In this document: positions 32,838 through 41,836 of the stretch, in pieces
Layout: each line of letters begins with the position of its first letter
Position numbering within the stretch: position 1 is the first letter of the stretch
Program-made: the position numbers and the translations under genes
Notes under the pieces: model-generated
The model's input: only the letters and a program-made list of their open reading frames with translations
Told to the model about the DNA's origin: nothing
Databases searched by the model: none
Source: Myxococcales bacterium
GTDB lineage: Bacteria > Myxococcota_A > Polyangia > Polyangiales > Polyangiaceae
DNA: 64,000 nucleotides
Assembly (NCBI GenBank): GCA_903642325.1
Contig: CAHJWM010000001.1
Location: 186,001 to 250,000 of the forward strand
Direction: 5' to 3'

Positions 32838-33971
32838 GTGGCAAACGCTCGCCCAATGGAGGTTTCATCGGCGCCCACGGACTCTCCGCTGGCCGGCCGC
32901 GCCGCGGTCAGACCGCCGAAGCGTGGCTCGTTCGAAGACCGTTCGCGCGCCGCGCTCGCGAGGCTGCGTCGGGTCTTTCGTCCTCCACGACGTTTGAAGC
33001 TGACGCGCGAAGGTAAATACTTCATCGGCATCACGTTCGGCGTTGGCTTCGCCGCGATCAACACCGGCAATAACCTCCTGTATCTGTTGCTCGGCATGTT
33101 GCTGTCGATGATCGTAGTTTCGGGCGTGCTCAGCGAGCTCAGCCTGCGTGAGCTGACCGTCGTGCGTCGATTGCCAACGCGAGCGCAGGTCGCGCGCCCG
33201 CACTTGGTCGAGATCGAAGTCTTCAATCACAAGCGTCGAATCCCGTCCTACGCCATCGAGGTCGAGGATCTGCGTGCGGGTCAACCGGCCGACAAGCGCT
33301 GCTTTTTCTTGAAGATCAGCCCGCGCTCGGCCCAAGTCGCGGCATATCGGCGCACGCCGGCGCGCCGTGGCCGGGATCGCCACGTCGGTTTTCGCGTAGC
33401 TACTCGCTTCCCGTTTGGCCTGTTCGAAAAGTCTCGGGAGCTCAGCTCCGACGGCGACTTGATCATTTACCCGGCCGTGGACGCGATACAACTACCCAAC
33501 AATGTAGCGGGTGATCGCTTGGGTGGGAGGTCTGCGCTGAGCCGAGGGGCGGGCGAAGAAATCGTTTCGTTGCGCGCCATGCGAGAAGGCGATGATCCAC
33601 GAGACATTTATTGGCGTAAGAGTGTAGACCAAGTGATCGTTCGAGAGCGAGCGCGCGAAGTGCGCCGCGATGTCTCGTACGTGATCGATGCGGTTCACCC
33701 CGGCCTAACCCCCGATGAAGACTGGACGGCACGCTTCGAACGGCGGATCCGCGACGTCGCCTCGCGTGCGGTCGCCCACATCAAGCGCGGAGACGGCGTC
33801 ACCGTACGCGCGCGAAGCGGCGAGCGCGTACGAACGACCGTCGCCGGGGGCGCTGACCCAGTGCTCCGATTTTTAGCGCTGCTCGAGGCTTGGCCCGCGG
33901 ATTCTCTGACCCGGAGCTCGCCGACCGGAAATGCCGAGCCAGGTCCTTCACGGAGCAAGAAAGGCGCGTGA
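32838..33971 (+). CDS. DUF58 membrane protein
   Basis: The 377-residue protein has two adjacent hydrophobic segments (YFIGITFGVGFAAINTG and LLYLLLGMLLSMIVVSGVLSEL). The periplasmic or cytosolic region is followed by the DUF58 core (AGEEIVSLRAMREGDDPRDIYWRKSV), which carries a von Willebrand A-like fold in the family. It starts at GTG 32838 with GGAGG eight bases upstream. The next gene starts at a GTGA overlap with its stop codon. Such MoxR/DUF58/TgpA sets are thought to act in envelope maintenance. Confidence 0.92.
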   Translation: MANARPMEVSSAPTDSPLAGRAAVRPPKRGSFEDRSRAALARLRRVFRPPRRLKLTREGKYFIGITFGVGFAAINTGNNLLYLLLGMLLSMIVVSGVLSELSLRELTVVRRLPTRAQVARPHLVEIEVFNHKRRIPSYAIEVEDLRAGQPADKRCFFLKISPRSAQVAAYRRTPARRGRDRHVGFRVATRFPFGLFEKSRELSSDGDLIIYPAVDAIQLPNNVAGDRLGGRSALSRGAGEEIVSLRAMREGDDPRDIYWRKSVDQVIVRERAREVRRDVSYVIDAVHPGLTPDEDWTARFERRIRDVASRAVAHIKRGDGVTVRARSGERVRTTVAGGADPVLRFLALLEAWPADSLTRSSPTGNAEPGPSRSKKGA

Positions 33972-36124
33972 GGTTCGGGCTAATTCACCGGATAATGACC
34001 GATAGCCTAGCGGCGCTCGGGCTCTTGGCTCTGATCTCTAGCGGTGAGTTGAACCATTGGCTAACGATCGTGATCTTGGTCGGGCTCTCGCTCGCGGTCG
34101 TCATCCCCGAGAGTTTTCAGGACCGCCCCACCATGCGCCGAATCGGTGTGGTGCTGCCCTTGATGCTATTGGGCGTCCAGGCCGTGCGGCTGTTCATGAA
34201 CGCCAATCTGCTAGAAACCGCGGTCGAATTCGCGGCCGGTCTCCAGGTCATTCGGCTCGCGACGCGGCGCGGTGCGGCGCATGATCAGCAGGTCATCGTA
34301 CTCGCGTTGCTACACTTGATCGCGGCTACGGTGTTGGGCAGCGGTCTGGCATACGGCTTGTGCTTTTTGGGATTTTTGATCATCGCACCGGGCGCGCTGG
34401 TGCTGAGCCACTTGCGCCGCGAGGTAGAAGGCAATTATCGGCAAGGCGCTCGCGACCGAACCGGCTTACCGGTGGACGTGCCCCGGATTTTACGCAGTCG
34501 GCGGGTGATCGGGCGTTCTTTTTTGGTCTTCACGTGCTCGCTCTCGGTTCCGATCTTCTTGTTTACTTTGCTACTTTTCGTGGCCTTTCCCCGCGTTGGC
34601 TTGTCCCTGCTACTGCTGAGTCACCCGAAGGCCGAACGCATGGTCGGGTTTACCGAACATGTCGACCTGGGCGGCGTCGGGCGGCTACGGAGCGATCCCA
34701 CCATCGTGATGCGTGTCGAGGTGCCGAGCTTACCGAGGGATCCGCCGCCGCGCGTGGCCCTGTATCTCCGGGGAGCGGCGTTCGATAGTTACAAGGGCAA
34801 AGCCTGGTCGCGAAGCTCCGGCGGTGCTTTACATTCAGAGCAGCGCGGCCGCCAAGTGCACCTCTTGCGCTACCCCGACGCGCTACGCGACCGCGTGATG
34901 CGCGTCGACCTGGAGCCGATCGAGCCGCCCGTCGTATTCCTGCCGCCGGAAGCCGTGGCGCTCACTGTCGCCGTGCAGGGCTTGAATATCATCGATAACG
35001 TCCCCCAGATCAGCGGCGGGCCCGAGGGCTCCCTGACCTATAAAAGCCCTGATGATCGCGGCCTTCGCTACGAGGTTTCGTTGGCATCGGCGGATGAGCC
35101 GCCTTCCCCGCTGCTGGCCACTGCCGACCGACCGCGCTACCTCTCGGTGCCGAGTGACTTCCCGCCACGGATTGCCGAGCTGGCTCGCAGCTGGGTCGGG
35201 GACACGAAAGATCCGAGGGTCGAGGCGCGCGTGATCGAAAGCCGTTTGCGTACAGACTACCGCTACGACGTGGATTCGCCGTCGGGCTCGGCGAAGAACC
35301 CGCTCTACGACTTCTTGTTCGTATCCAAGCGCGGGCACTGCGAATTTTATTCGACCGCCATGGCACTGATGTTGCGCACCTTGGGCATACCCACGCGCAA
35401 CGTAACCGGCTTCATCGGCGGTACCTACAATCGATTCGCGCGCTCCTACGCCGTACGACAAGGCGATGCTCATTCCTGGGTGGAAGTGTACTTGGACGAT
35501 ACGGGCTGGACGCGTTTCGACCCAACCCCGCCCGCGAATGCCGCCCCTCAGAGCGACATCACCGGCTTCCTGGCGTTCGTTCGGGATTTCATGGAAGCCA
35601 CCACGCAACGTTGGAATCGACATGTCATTGGCTACGACTTGAAGCAACAGGTCGGGCTCCTGAAGTCGGTGCACCATGGCTTCGACGTGCTACGCGAGCG
35701 ACCCGGAACGATCGGTAAGCTGCTGAGCTCACCGCGCGCGACGATGTTGTCCGCCTTTGGCCTGGTGGGCGCAGGGCTCACCGCGGTTTGGCTTCGACGC
35801 CGACGCAAAGGCCGATCCCCCGCGCTGCGCGCCGCGACCGAACGTGAAGCGCTGGCGCGGGAAATCGTCGACCTTTACCGGCAATTAGACGCGGCAATGG
35901 CCGCTCGTGGAGTGCCGCGGCCAAGCGGCACGCCGCCGCTCGCCCATGCGAGCACGCTGGCAGCACTCCAGCATCCCCTCGCACCCGAAGCATTGGCGCT
36001 TACCCAGCTGTACATTGGGGGCCGCTTCGGTGGCGTTACCCTGGATGCCGAAGACCGGCGGGACTTTGCCCGTCGCGTTCGTGCGATACGCGCGCATCGT
36101 GACACCGAGCGGGACGCGGCGTGA
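33968..36124 (+). CDS. TgpA-like membrane transglutaminase
   Basis: The 718-residue protein has an N-terminal block of about five to six membrane helices, a large periplasmic region with a transglutaminase core, one membrane helix near residue 590 (ATMLSAFGLVGAGLTAVWL), and a C-terminal DUF4129-like tail. The catalytic triad is visible: Cys in RGHCEFYSTAMALMLRTLG, His in GDAHSWVEVYLDDTGW and Asp in FDPTPP. GTG 33968 overlaps the stop of the DUF58 gene; a longer open frame starts at 33890 but lies inside that gene. It is the third gene of the MoxR operon. Confidence 0.94.
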   Translation: MRFGLIHRIMTDSLAALGLLALISSGELNHWLTIVILVGLSLAVVIPESFQDRPTMRRIGVVLPLMLLGVQAVRLFMNANLLETAVEFAAGLQVIRLATRRGAAHDQQVIVLALLHLIAATVLGSGLAYGLCFLGFLIIAPGALVLSHLRREVEGNYRQGARDRTGLPVDVPRILRSRRVIGRSFLVFTCSLSVPIFLFTLLLFVAFPRVGLSLLLLSHPKAERMVGFTEHVDLGGVGRLRSDPTIVMRVEVPSLPRDPPPRVALYLRGAAFDSYKGKAWSRSSGGALHSEQRGRQVHLLRYPDALRDRVMRVDLEPIEPPVVFLPPEAVALTVAVQGLNIIDNVPQISGGPEGSLTYKSPDDRGLRYEVSLASADEPPSPLLATADRPRYLSVPSDFPPRIAELARSWVGDTKDPRVEARVIESRLRTDYRYDVDSPSGSAKNPLYDFLFVSKRGHCEFYSTAMALMLRTLGIPTRNVTGFIGGTYNRFARSYAVRQGDAHSWVEVYLDDTGWTRFDPTPPANAAPQSDITGFLAFVRDFMEATTQRWNRHVIGYDLKQQVGLLKSVHHGFDVLRERPGTIGKLLSSPRATMLSAFGLVGAGLTAVWLRRRRKGRSPALRAATEREALAREIVDLYRQLDAAMAARGVPRPSGTPPLAHASTLAALQHPLAPEALALTQLYIGGRFGGVTLDAEDRRDFARRVRAIRAHRDTERDAA

Positions 36125-36137
36125 ACCGCGCACGCGA

Positions 36138-36635
36138 CTAAGCGGTCTGGCGGCGCAGGACGATGTGCGCAGACCCGCCCGCGGCCTGGGCGAGCCCCAG
36201 GATCGCGCTCGAGCTTGGACGAGCACGCAAGGCGTCGAGCTCCAAGTCGGGGGCCCCGTGCTCGATCCACGCGACGATCAGTTGTTCCCCGGCGCTTACC
36301 TGGTCGATGTGCAAGACGTCGACATGTACGCCGCGCGCTAACTCTTCCGCGGTGACCGAGCGTTGGGCTGAGGCGAGTGGGCGGTGATTCACACCAGGCA
36401 ACTGGTCGGCCGCAATGGCGCCGCGCGCGTAGGACTGGACGATCAGACGGTAGCCCGCGCTCGTGGCGGCTGCTAGGTCCTGCGCCGACACTTGCGCTCG
36501 CATGCGCTCGACCGACACGGCCCCGAGGCTCGTAGCCGCCAACAGCGCCATCCACGACGCGCCCGCGGCCGCAGTGCTAACGACCGACGCGCGCTGCGAA
36601 TGCGTTCGCTTTACCGTGCTGTGCGTGGTCGCCAT
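36138..36635 (-). CDS. protein of unknown function with N-terminal membrane segment
   Basis: The 165-residue product has a Thr/Ser/Arg-rich N-terminus, one hydrophobic segment (SVVSTAAAGASWMALLAATSLGAVSV) that could be a signal anchor, and a soluble alpha/beta part (AAATSAGYRLIVQSYARGAIAADQL; GEQLIVAWIEHGAPDLELDALRA). It converges with the transglutaminase gene, 13 bases apart. Composition supports coding, but no family is recognised. Confidence 0.6.
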   Translation of the reverse strand: MATTHSTVKRTHSQRASVVSTAAAGASWMALLAATSLGAVSVERMRAQVSAQDLAAATSAGYRLIVQSYARGAIAADQLPGVNHRPLASAQRSVTAEELARGVHVDVLHIDQVSAGEQLIVAWIEHGAPDLELDALRARPSSSAILGLAQAAGGSAHIVLRRQTA

Positions 36636-36833
36636 GGCTTACCTTTGATTAACGTACGAGAGCCGAAGTTCGTTTCTTGAGAATGCAAAAGCACGTTCTG
36701 TGCCACGGCCACGCATGTCCAAAGTTTCCCATTGTGGGCAGTTTAGGCCGCTTCGAGATGCTGCCCGGGTCATCGCGGACCCGATTCGCCGGGTCCCGCC
36801 CGACCTCGTCCAAGGAGTCCCGGACGCCCGAAG

Positions 36834-38249
36834 TCAAGGCTTAGCCTCGTTTAGGAGCAGCGCCGCCCAGCTCAGCGCGGCGCCGCACGATCCTTCGGAC
36901 GATGCGGAGTGCGAATTGCGTCGGAAAGGACCCAGGGTGACCACTAGCTCGCGACCTCGATGACGCACGGCCATTGGGCCCCGGATGTTCCTTTCGCGAC
37001 AGACGTGTCCCGATCGCGATGCCAGCTCCGCATCGGCTGCGGACACGAAGTCCGGTAGCCGACCCCGCCCATCCAGGGTCTGATCTTCTGGCATCAAGAT
37101 GCCGCGCGCAAACCCGTGCAAGCCGTTCAGCGCGGCCGCGGCAGTGTCGAAGCGAATTCGCCAAGCGACGCTGGTGAGCTGACCATCTGAAAATGCCGTG
37201 ACGCGGTCCCCCGCCCAGGCGCTGGCGGCCTCGCGCGCCGCGCGAGCCGGCATCCACTCTTCGAACAGAATTCTGAGCGTTTCCTCGCCGTAGACATCGC
37301 TATACGTGGATTCACTCGGCCCAGACGCGTTGGGAGCGAGCGCGGGAATCGGCTCGGGAGCTTCATGAGCGTCATACTTGTCCAAGTGCAAGATTTGCTC
37401 GGTGCTAGCAGGCAGACGCCTCCAGGCCTCGTCCACGCTCGACCAGCCACCGCGTCGCCTCAGGGCGTTGACGAAAGCCAGCCCATCGACATATGGGGCC
37501 ATCACCGAGCGTTTGATGATCGCCGGCACCTGCTCTACGGCGCCAGTCGACAACGCGCTCTCCAGATCCATCACTGAATCCGGTACGTCGGGGGCGCGAA
37601 TCCCCTTCGGAGCAAACATTGCATCGATCATGGCGCTGGTCGCGTCGCCTTCAGCCAGGGCATGAACGGCGCCCTGCCAATCACCCGCATCGGCGCTGAA
37701 ATCGAGCAGCTTCTCCAACCCGTAGTGTTGGTCCTGCAGCGCGTGCACGAGCTCGTGCCACAGGGTCGCATCGAGCTCCGCGCCACGCAGGTCCCCACCC
37801 AAAAACATGGTCTTGTCGTGCGGCTCATAAAAGCCGAGCAGCTCCGCCCTCATTACATCGAGCAACCCGCGGCGATAATCGAATGAGGCGGGCACGGTAC
37901 CCAGCGCGAACAAGATCTCACCGGAAGCATTGACTACCGCGGGCGGGATTTCGGTATCCAGTTCGTGCTCCACCCGCTGGACCATCTGATCGCGCGAGAT
38001 CACTCGGCCTTTGACCGGGGCGGTGGCAGCAAGCTCGCGCAAACCCGACATATACGTGAGCGCACGGGCGACGATCCGTTCGGCGCCGTCCGCCTCACGC
38101 GGCGGTACGGCGCTCGTACCGGCCCGGGCCTGCGTAGGAGCCGGCTTGGCCGCAGTCGGCGAACGCGTGGCCCGCGCCGCAGACGAAGCCCCGGTGCACG
38201 CGAGCGCGGCAAGGCCCAAAGAGCAAGCGACGGATGCCCAGCGCATCAT
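36834..38249 (-). CDS. lipoprotein with HEXXH metallopeptidase motif
   Basis: The 471-residue protein has a lipobox (SVACSLGLAALAC) and a low-complexity linker. The metallopeptidase core carries LWHELVHALQDQHYGLEKLL (HEXXH zinc motif, about residues 166-170) and, 40 residues later, LAEGDATSAMID, which supplies a likely third ligand Glu. The spacing suits gluzincin-like peptidases. The start codon overlaps the stop codon of rpe (four bases), so it is translated after rpe. The substrate is unknown. A 198-base gap separates it from the next gene. Confidence 0.82.
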   Translation of the reverse strand: MMRWASVACSLGLAALACTGASSAARATRSPTAAKPAPTQARAGTSAVPPREADGAERIVARALTYMSGLRELAATAPVKGRVISRDQMVQRVEHELDTEIPPAVVNASGEILFALGTVPASFDYRRGLLDVMRAELLGFYEPHDKTMFLGGDLRGAELDATLWHELVHALQDQHYGLEKLLDFSADAGDWQGAVHALAEGDATSAMIDAMFAPKGIRAPDVPDSVMDLESALSTGAVEQVPAIIKRSVMAPYVDGLAFVNALRRRGGWSSVDEAWRRLPASTEQILHLDKYDAHEAPEPIPALAPNASGPSESTYSDVYGEETLRILFEEWMPARAAREAASAWAGDRVTAFSDGQLTSVAWRIRFDTAAAALNGLHGFARGILMPEDQTLDGRGRLPDFVSAADAELASRSGHVCRERNIRGPMAVRHRGRELVVTLGPFRRNSHSASSEGSCGAALSWAALLLNEAKP

Positions 38250-38929
38250 TGCCGAGCAGCGGCGCGGAGCGCGCCGATCGCGGCGCGACGATCACTTTGA
38301 CCGAAGACGGCGCTGCCCGCGACTAGCACCCGGGCGCCGGCCGCGACGACTCGTGCGGCAGTGTCCGGTGCGATCCCACCGTCCACCTCGAGCTCGATTT
38401 TCGAGCCCGATTCATCGATCAAACGGCGGACGGCGGCGATCTTCGGGAGCACGTTGGCAATAAACTTTTGCCCGCCAAACCCAGGATTGACCGTCATCAA
38501 CAGAATCAAATCGAGATCCGGCAGTACGTAGCGAAGAAAATCTTCTGATGTGTGTGGATTCAACACAACACCCGCCTGGACCTTGAGCTCCCGGATTTGA
38601 TTTAGGGTACGTTGCAGATGGGTCGAGGCTTCGACTTGGACGCTGATGGAATCGGCCCCCGCGCGCGCGAAGTCTTCTACATAACGCTCCGGCTCGACGA
38701 TCATCAAATGCACGTCTACGTGCAGCTTCGTGGCCCGTCGCACCGCATTCACGATAATCGGACCGAGCGTGATGTTCGGAACGAAGCGCCCGTCCATCAC
38801 GTCCACGTGGATCCAATCGGCTCCAGCGGCCTCCACTTCCTTGACTTCCTCGGCCAGCCGTCCGAGGTCCGCGCTCAGAATTGACGGTGCGATACGAATG
38901 CCTGTGCTGGCAGCGGGGTCGGTAGACAT
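38246..38929 (-). CDS. rpe: ribulose-phosphate 3-epimerase
   Basis: This TIM-barrel enzyme interconverts ribulose 5-phosphate and xylulose 5-phosphate. The 227-residue protein shows APSILSADLGRLAEEV, DWIHVDVMDGRFVPNITLGP, VDVHLMIVEPE, MTVNPGFGGQKFI and ELEVDGGIAPDTAARVVAAGA, all diagnostic. ATG 38929 is chosen by family alignment; the open frame extends to 39085 and would overlap the divergent GNAT gene. The lipoprotein peptidase gene is translationally coupled to it. Confidence 0.97.
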   Translation of the reverse strand: MSTDPAASTGIRIAPSILSADLGRLAEEVKEVEAAGADWIHVDVMDGRFVPNITLGPIIVNAVRRATKLHVDVHLMIVEPERYVEDFARAGADSISVQVEASTHLQRTLNQIRELKVQAGVVLNPHTSEDFLRYVLPDLDLILLMTVNPGFGGQKFIANVLPKIAAVRRLIDESGSKIELEVDGGIAPDTAARVVAAGARVLVAGSAVFGQSDRRAAIGALRAAARQ

Positions 38930-39062
38930 GCCGCACAGCTTGGACGCCCGGCGTACAACGGCCAAGCACATTTCGCCTCCCTTGTTTGCCGACGAAGCCC
39001 CGGCAAATGCGGTATTCTGACGATACCTCTGATCCAACGTTCGTCGCACTCGCACTGAGCTC

Positions 39063-39500
39063 ATGATCACTCGGCCCCTCGGCAAGCAGGACTACGATCA
39101 CATCGTTCAAATCATCGATCGCTGGTGGGGCGGCCCGACCACCGCTTTGGCCCACCCGATTTTTTTCCACGAGCTCGGCACCATGGCTAGGGTCGTGGAA
39201 CACGACGGGATCTTGGTCGGGTTTTTGCTTGGCTTTGTGGCGCCCGGCCCCCCCAAAACCGGTTACGTGCACCTCGTGGGGATTCACCCGGACTACCGCC
39301 GGCGGGGCGTCGGCAAGGTGCTGTATCAAACCTTCGAGGACGACGTGCGAGGCGCTGGCTGCACGCGGCTGAAGGCCATGACCACGAGTGGAAATGAGGG
39401 CTCGATCGCCTTTCACCGCGCGACCGGCTGGAGCGTCACGACCGTCGAAGACTACGCGGGGCCTGCCCGCCCCCGCGTAGTCTTCAACAAACACCTCTAA
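39063..39500 (+). CDS. GNAT-family N-acetyltransferase
   Basis: The 145-residue protein has the acetyl-CoA-binding motif A (LVGIHPDYRRRGVGKVLYQTF) and a C-terminal GNEGSIAFHRATGWSV segment, as in RimI-like enzymes. Substrate unknown. It is divergent from rpe, with 133 bases between starts, and is followed 62 bases later by the cyclic-nucleotide-binding gene. Confidence 0.92.
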   Translation: MITRPLGKQDYDHIVQIIDRWWGGPTTALAHPIFFHELGTMARVVEHDGILVGFLLGFVAPGPPKTGYVHLVGIHPDYRRRGVGKVLYQTFEDDVRGAGCTRLKAMTTSGNEGSIAFHRATGWSVTTVEDYAGPARPRVVFNKHL

Positions 39501-39562
39501 TTTTTCAACAATGGATTTCGAGTGCGCGCGGGCGCAACTTGAACGCACGCTCGGGAGCGGCA

Positions 39563-40072
39563 ATGACCCATCCTAACTCGGACAGCATCAGCCCAGTAGA
39601 GCTCCGGTCGATCGGTCTGTTCGGCGCGCTCGACGACGATGTCCTCACACACCTCGCCAGCACGCTCAGCGTGCATCGCTTAGAGGCCGGCGAGATCGTC
39701 TTTCGCGAAGGGGACGATGCAAACGCGATGTACGTGGTCGTGAGCGGCGAGATTGAAGTATTGAAGAAGAGCAAACGGGCCACCGAATCGCGCGTCGCGG
39801 TCCTCGGCCCGGGCGATTGGTTTGGCGAAATGAGCATCGTCGACATCCAGCCGCGCTCGGCGACGGTGCGGGCGCTTGCACCTTCGAGCTTATTGCGCAT
39901 TAGCGCGGCCGATCTCGATGCTTTGTATCGCTACGATCTGCGCTCTTACTCGCTGATCGTGTTGAATTTGGCGCGCGAGCTGAGCCGACGCCTGCGCGTC
40001 GCAGACGGCATCCTCGCGGACCTGATCGCGAACGTCATGGATAATTACTTGCGGCGCCCCGGTGCTAGCTGA
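39563..40072 (+). CDS. cyclic nucleotide-binding domain protein
   Basis: The 169-residue protein consists almost entirely of a CRP-type cyclic-nucleotide-binding domain (VFREGDDANAMYVVVSGEIEVL ... GPGDWFGEMSIVDIQPRSATVRAL), with a short helical C-terminus. It lacks a DNA-binding helix-turn-helix, so it is probably a ligand-responsive regulatory subunit rather than a transcription factor. The phosphate-cassette arginine (PRSATV) and glutamate (GEMS) are present. ATG 39563 follows GGGAG and is preferred over TTG 39539. It converges with a lipoprotein remnant, overlapping by a few bases. Confidence 0.9.
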   Translation: MTHPNSDSISPVELRSIGLFGALDDDVLTHLASTLSVHRLEAGEIVFREGDDANAMYVVVSGEIEVLKKSKRATESRVAVLGPGDWFGEMSIVDIQPRSATVRALAPSSLLRISAADLDALYRYDLRSYSLIVLNLARELSRRLRVADGILADLIANVMDNYLRRPGAS

Positions 40073-40343
40073 AGACCCGCACTTCGCCGGCGGCACCCGC
40101 TTCGGCACTTTCCCCGGCCGCGCCGCCTTCGTTGTTCGAGCCCCAAAACCCCGGTCTTGGCGGCGCCTGCCTCCGCTGAGTCATGCGGCCCGCTTCCCGC
40201 GGGGCTCCAGAGCGAGTGCCGCTGGTGCCGCCGACGCCCTTCTGCCGGCGGCCCGTTATCAGCCATACCGCCCCCGGTCGGCCGCTCATCTCGCCGGGCA
40301 AATCGGGTTGGGGTTGAGCGCAGCCGGCGAGCGAGAACGGCAA
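40065..40343 (-). pseudogene. remnant of a Q/NPQPDLP lipoprotein gene
   Basis: The 92-codon frame begins at TTG 40343 with PFSLAGCAQPQPDLPGE. The AGC lipobox and following QPQPDLPGE closely resemble the start of the next lipoprotein (ACSLNPQPDLPSE), and the DNA is also similar (ggcaaatcgggttg shared, near 40297 and 40868). But the signal peptide is only seven residues before the Cys and no ATG or GTG lies upstream in frame, so it is too short to work. It looks like a decayed paralogue. A short functional start elsewhere cannot be excluded. Confidence 0.45.
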
Positions 40344-40485
40344 GCCACGGGTTTGTGCCAGACGCGACGCCTGATCGCGGGCTATCGTCTATGTCGCTCT
40401 TTGCGCGGCTCCGGAAGCCTCTGAACGACGGAACTGGCGTTGGCACACCGTGGCACAAGCTCGGACTTCACGATCACTGCAAGGA

Positions 40486-40953
40486 TCACTGCAGGGCGGA
40501 CGTCGAACCCGCGCTGCCGGGGGCGCCGCCCTCCCCGGCCGCACCCATATCGACCTCGCCGCAAAAGCCAGCGGCACCGGCACCCGACTCGACTTGGCCG
40601 CCGGAGCCGGCATCGCCCACCGTCATTGGTCCGCCGCCGGCCCCGAATGGTCCGCCGCCGGCCCCGAATGGTCCGCCGCCGGCCCCGAAACTGCCGGCAT
40701 ACCCGGGCGGGCCCGCGTTGGCGCCTGCGCCCCCTCCGGAGGACCCGCGCCCGGAGGTACCGTCGACTCCCGTGCCGCTGGGGGCGCCTGCGCCCGCTCC
40801 GGAGGATCCGCGCCCGGAGCTACCGCTGACTCCCGTGCCGCTGGGACCGCCCGCAGGGGCCTCCGATGGCAAATCGGGTTGTGGGTTAAGTGAGCATGCG
40901 CCGACGATCGCGAGGGCAGCCAGCCACCGCCATTGGTCACATGCCAACCGCAT
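40486..40953 (-). CDS. glycine-rich lipoprotein with internal repeats
   Basis: The 155-residue product has a signal (MRLACDQWRWLAALAIVG) ending at ACS, then NPQPDLPSE. The rest is Gly/Ala/Ser-rich: two 21-residue repeats (PSGTGV.G.SGRGSSG.GAGA) and three copies of FGAGGGP. At DNA level these are a 63-bp unit twice (40723-40785, 40786-40848) and a 21-bp unit three times (40628-40690). The opposite strand is also open (Pro-rich), but the lipobox and signal support this strand. Probably surface- or periplasm-exposed; function unknown. Confidence 0.65.
   Translation of the reverse strand: MRLACDQWRWLAALAIVGACSLNPQPDLPSEAPAGGPSGTGVSGSSGRGSSGAGAGAPSGTGVDGTSGRGSSGGGAGANAGPPGYAGSFGAGGGPFGAGGGPFGAGGGPMTVGDAGSGGQVESGAGAAGFCGEVDMGAAGEGGAPGSAGSTSALQ
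40628..40690 (-). repeat. three 21-bp tandem repeats in the lipoprotein gene
   Basis: Three copies of a 21-bp unit (ggtccgccgccggccccgaa plus one base) lie head to tail; the third differs at its last base only. Each encodes FGAGGGP on the minus strand, in frame. Near-identity suggests recent expansion by slippage. Confidence 0.9.
40723..40848 (-). repeat. two 63-bp tandem repeats in the lipoprotein gene
   Basis: Two adjacent 63-bp units differ at a handful of positions and encode paired 21-residue Gly/Ser-rich segments of the lipoprotein, in frame. The differences are more numerous than in the 21-bp array, so this duplication is older. Confidence 0.85.
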
Positions 40954-41002
40954 AGTCCCCTCCTAAGCAAAAATCCAGCCAGCACCGCGCCTGCGCGTCA
41001 GT

Positions 41003-41836
41003 CTAGGACGAACGCGCGGCACGAGCACGCGCCAACAGCGCGAGCGCGGCGCCCGCGTCCACCGGCGATGCGGCGAGGCCCGCGGCGGCCGTTTGCAGCT
41101 CCAAGCCGAGCTCGTGCAGCACCACACTGATTTGATCGGCGTTGCTCTCGAAAATATCGCGCCACATGGAGGCCGCGCCCCCCGCGCTGCGCGTCATGGC
41201 CCGATACGCCGGACCTGCTCCAGGTACGGCGCCGGCGCCATCGGCCAATACCGCCAGCGCGCTGGCTACCAACTGCGGGGCGTGGCTCGTGTAGGCGAGC
41301 GCACGGTCGTGCTCTTCGAGGCTCATGCGGACGCTTTTCGCGCCCAGTAGCTCGACCAGGGCGACGACGCGGGACACGGCATCTTCATCGCTATTTTCGG
41401 GGCATAGGAGCCAAGTTTGATCTCTAAAAAGATCGGCCCGAGCAAGCTCGGCGCCGCCACCAGGACCGCCAGCCATCGGATGCCCGGGCACGAAGCGGCG
41501 GGCGCGAGGCGCATTGGCTACCGACGCATAGATAGAGCGCTTGCTGGACCCGCAGTCGGTCACTACCTGCCCGGCTTCGATAAACGTGGGCAAGGAGGCG
41601 CGTATCACGGCCACCGGGGCTGCGAGCACACACAAGTCGGCTGACCCCGCCGCCGCACGCAGCTGCGCGTGATCTGCGCTGTCGATGAACGCGTGAGCTA
41701 ACGCGCGGACCGCTGGCGAAGCCAGCACGTGGGGCAAGTCCAGCGCAATGATTTCGGTTTCAGGAGCGGCCTCGCGCAACGCGGCCGCAATCGATGCACC
41801 CACCAAGCCAAAGCCAAAGATGGCAATCTGCTTCAT
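41003..41836 (-). CDS. tyrA: prephenate dehydrogenase
   Basis: This NAD(P)-dependent oxidative decarboxylase commits prephenate to tyrosine. The 277-residue protein has the Rossmann motif IFGFGLVGASIAAAL at the N-terminus and the substrate region DCGSSKRSIYA with RRFVPGHPMAGGPGGG, where GHPMAG with the catalytic His is diagnostic. A dimerisation helical domain follows (HDRALAYTSHAPQLVASALA). No ACT domain or chorismate mutase is fused. Its ATG overlaps the stop codon of the upstream DAHP-synthase-like gene by four bases. Confidence 0.95.
   Translation of the reverse strand: MKQIAIFGFGLVGASIAAALREAAPETEIIALDLPHVLASPAVRALAHAFIDSADHAQLRAAAGSADLCVLAAPVAVIRASLPTFIEAGQVVTDCGSSKRSIYASVANAPRARRFVPGHPMAGGPGGGAELARADLFRDQTWLLCPENSDEDAVSRVVALVELLGAKSVRMSLEEHDRALAYTSHAPQLVASALAVLADGAGAVPGAGPAYRAMTRSAGGAASMWRDIFESNADQISVVLHELGLELQTAAAGLAASPVDAGAALALLARARAARSS

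Noticed and set aside
40157-40966. Pro-rich plus-strand frame (PPAPNG repeats) as the real gene
   Set aside because: The minus strand has a lipobox signal and the NPQPDLP segment; the plus frame is a consequence of GC-rich repeats.
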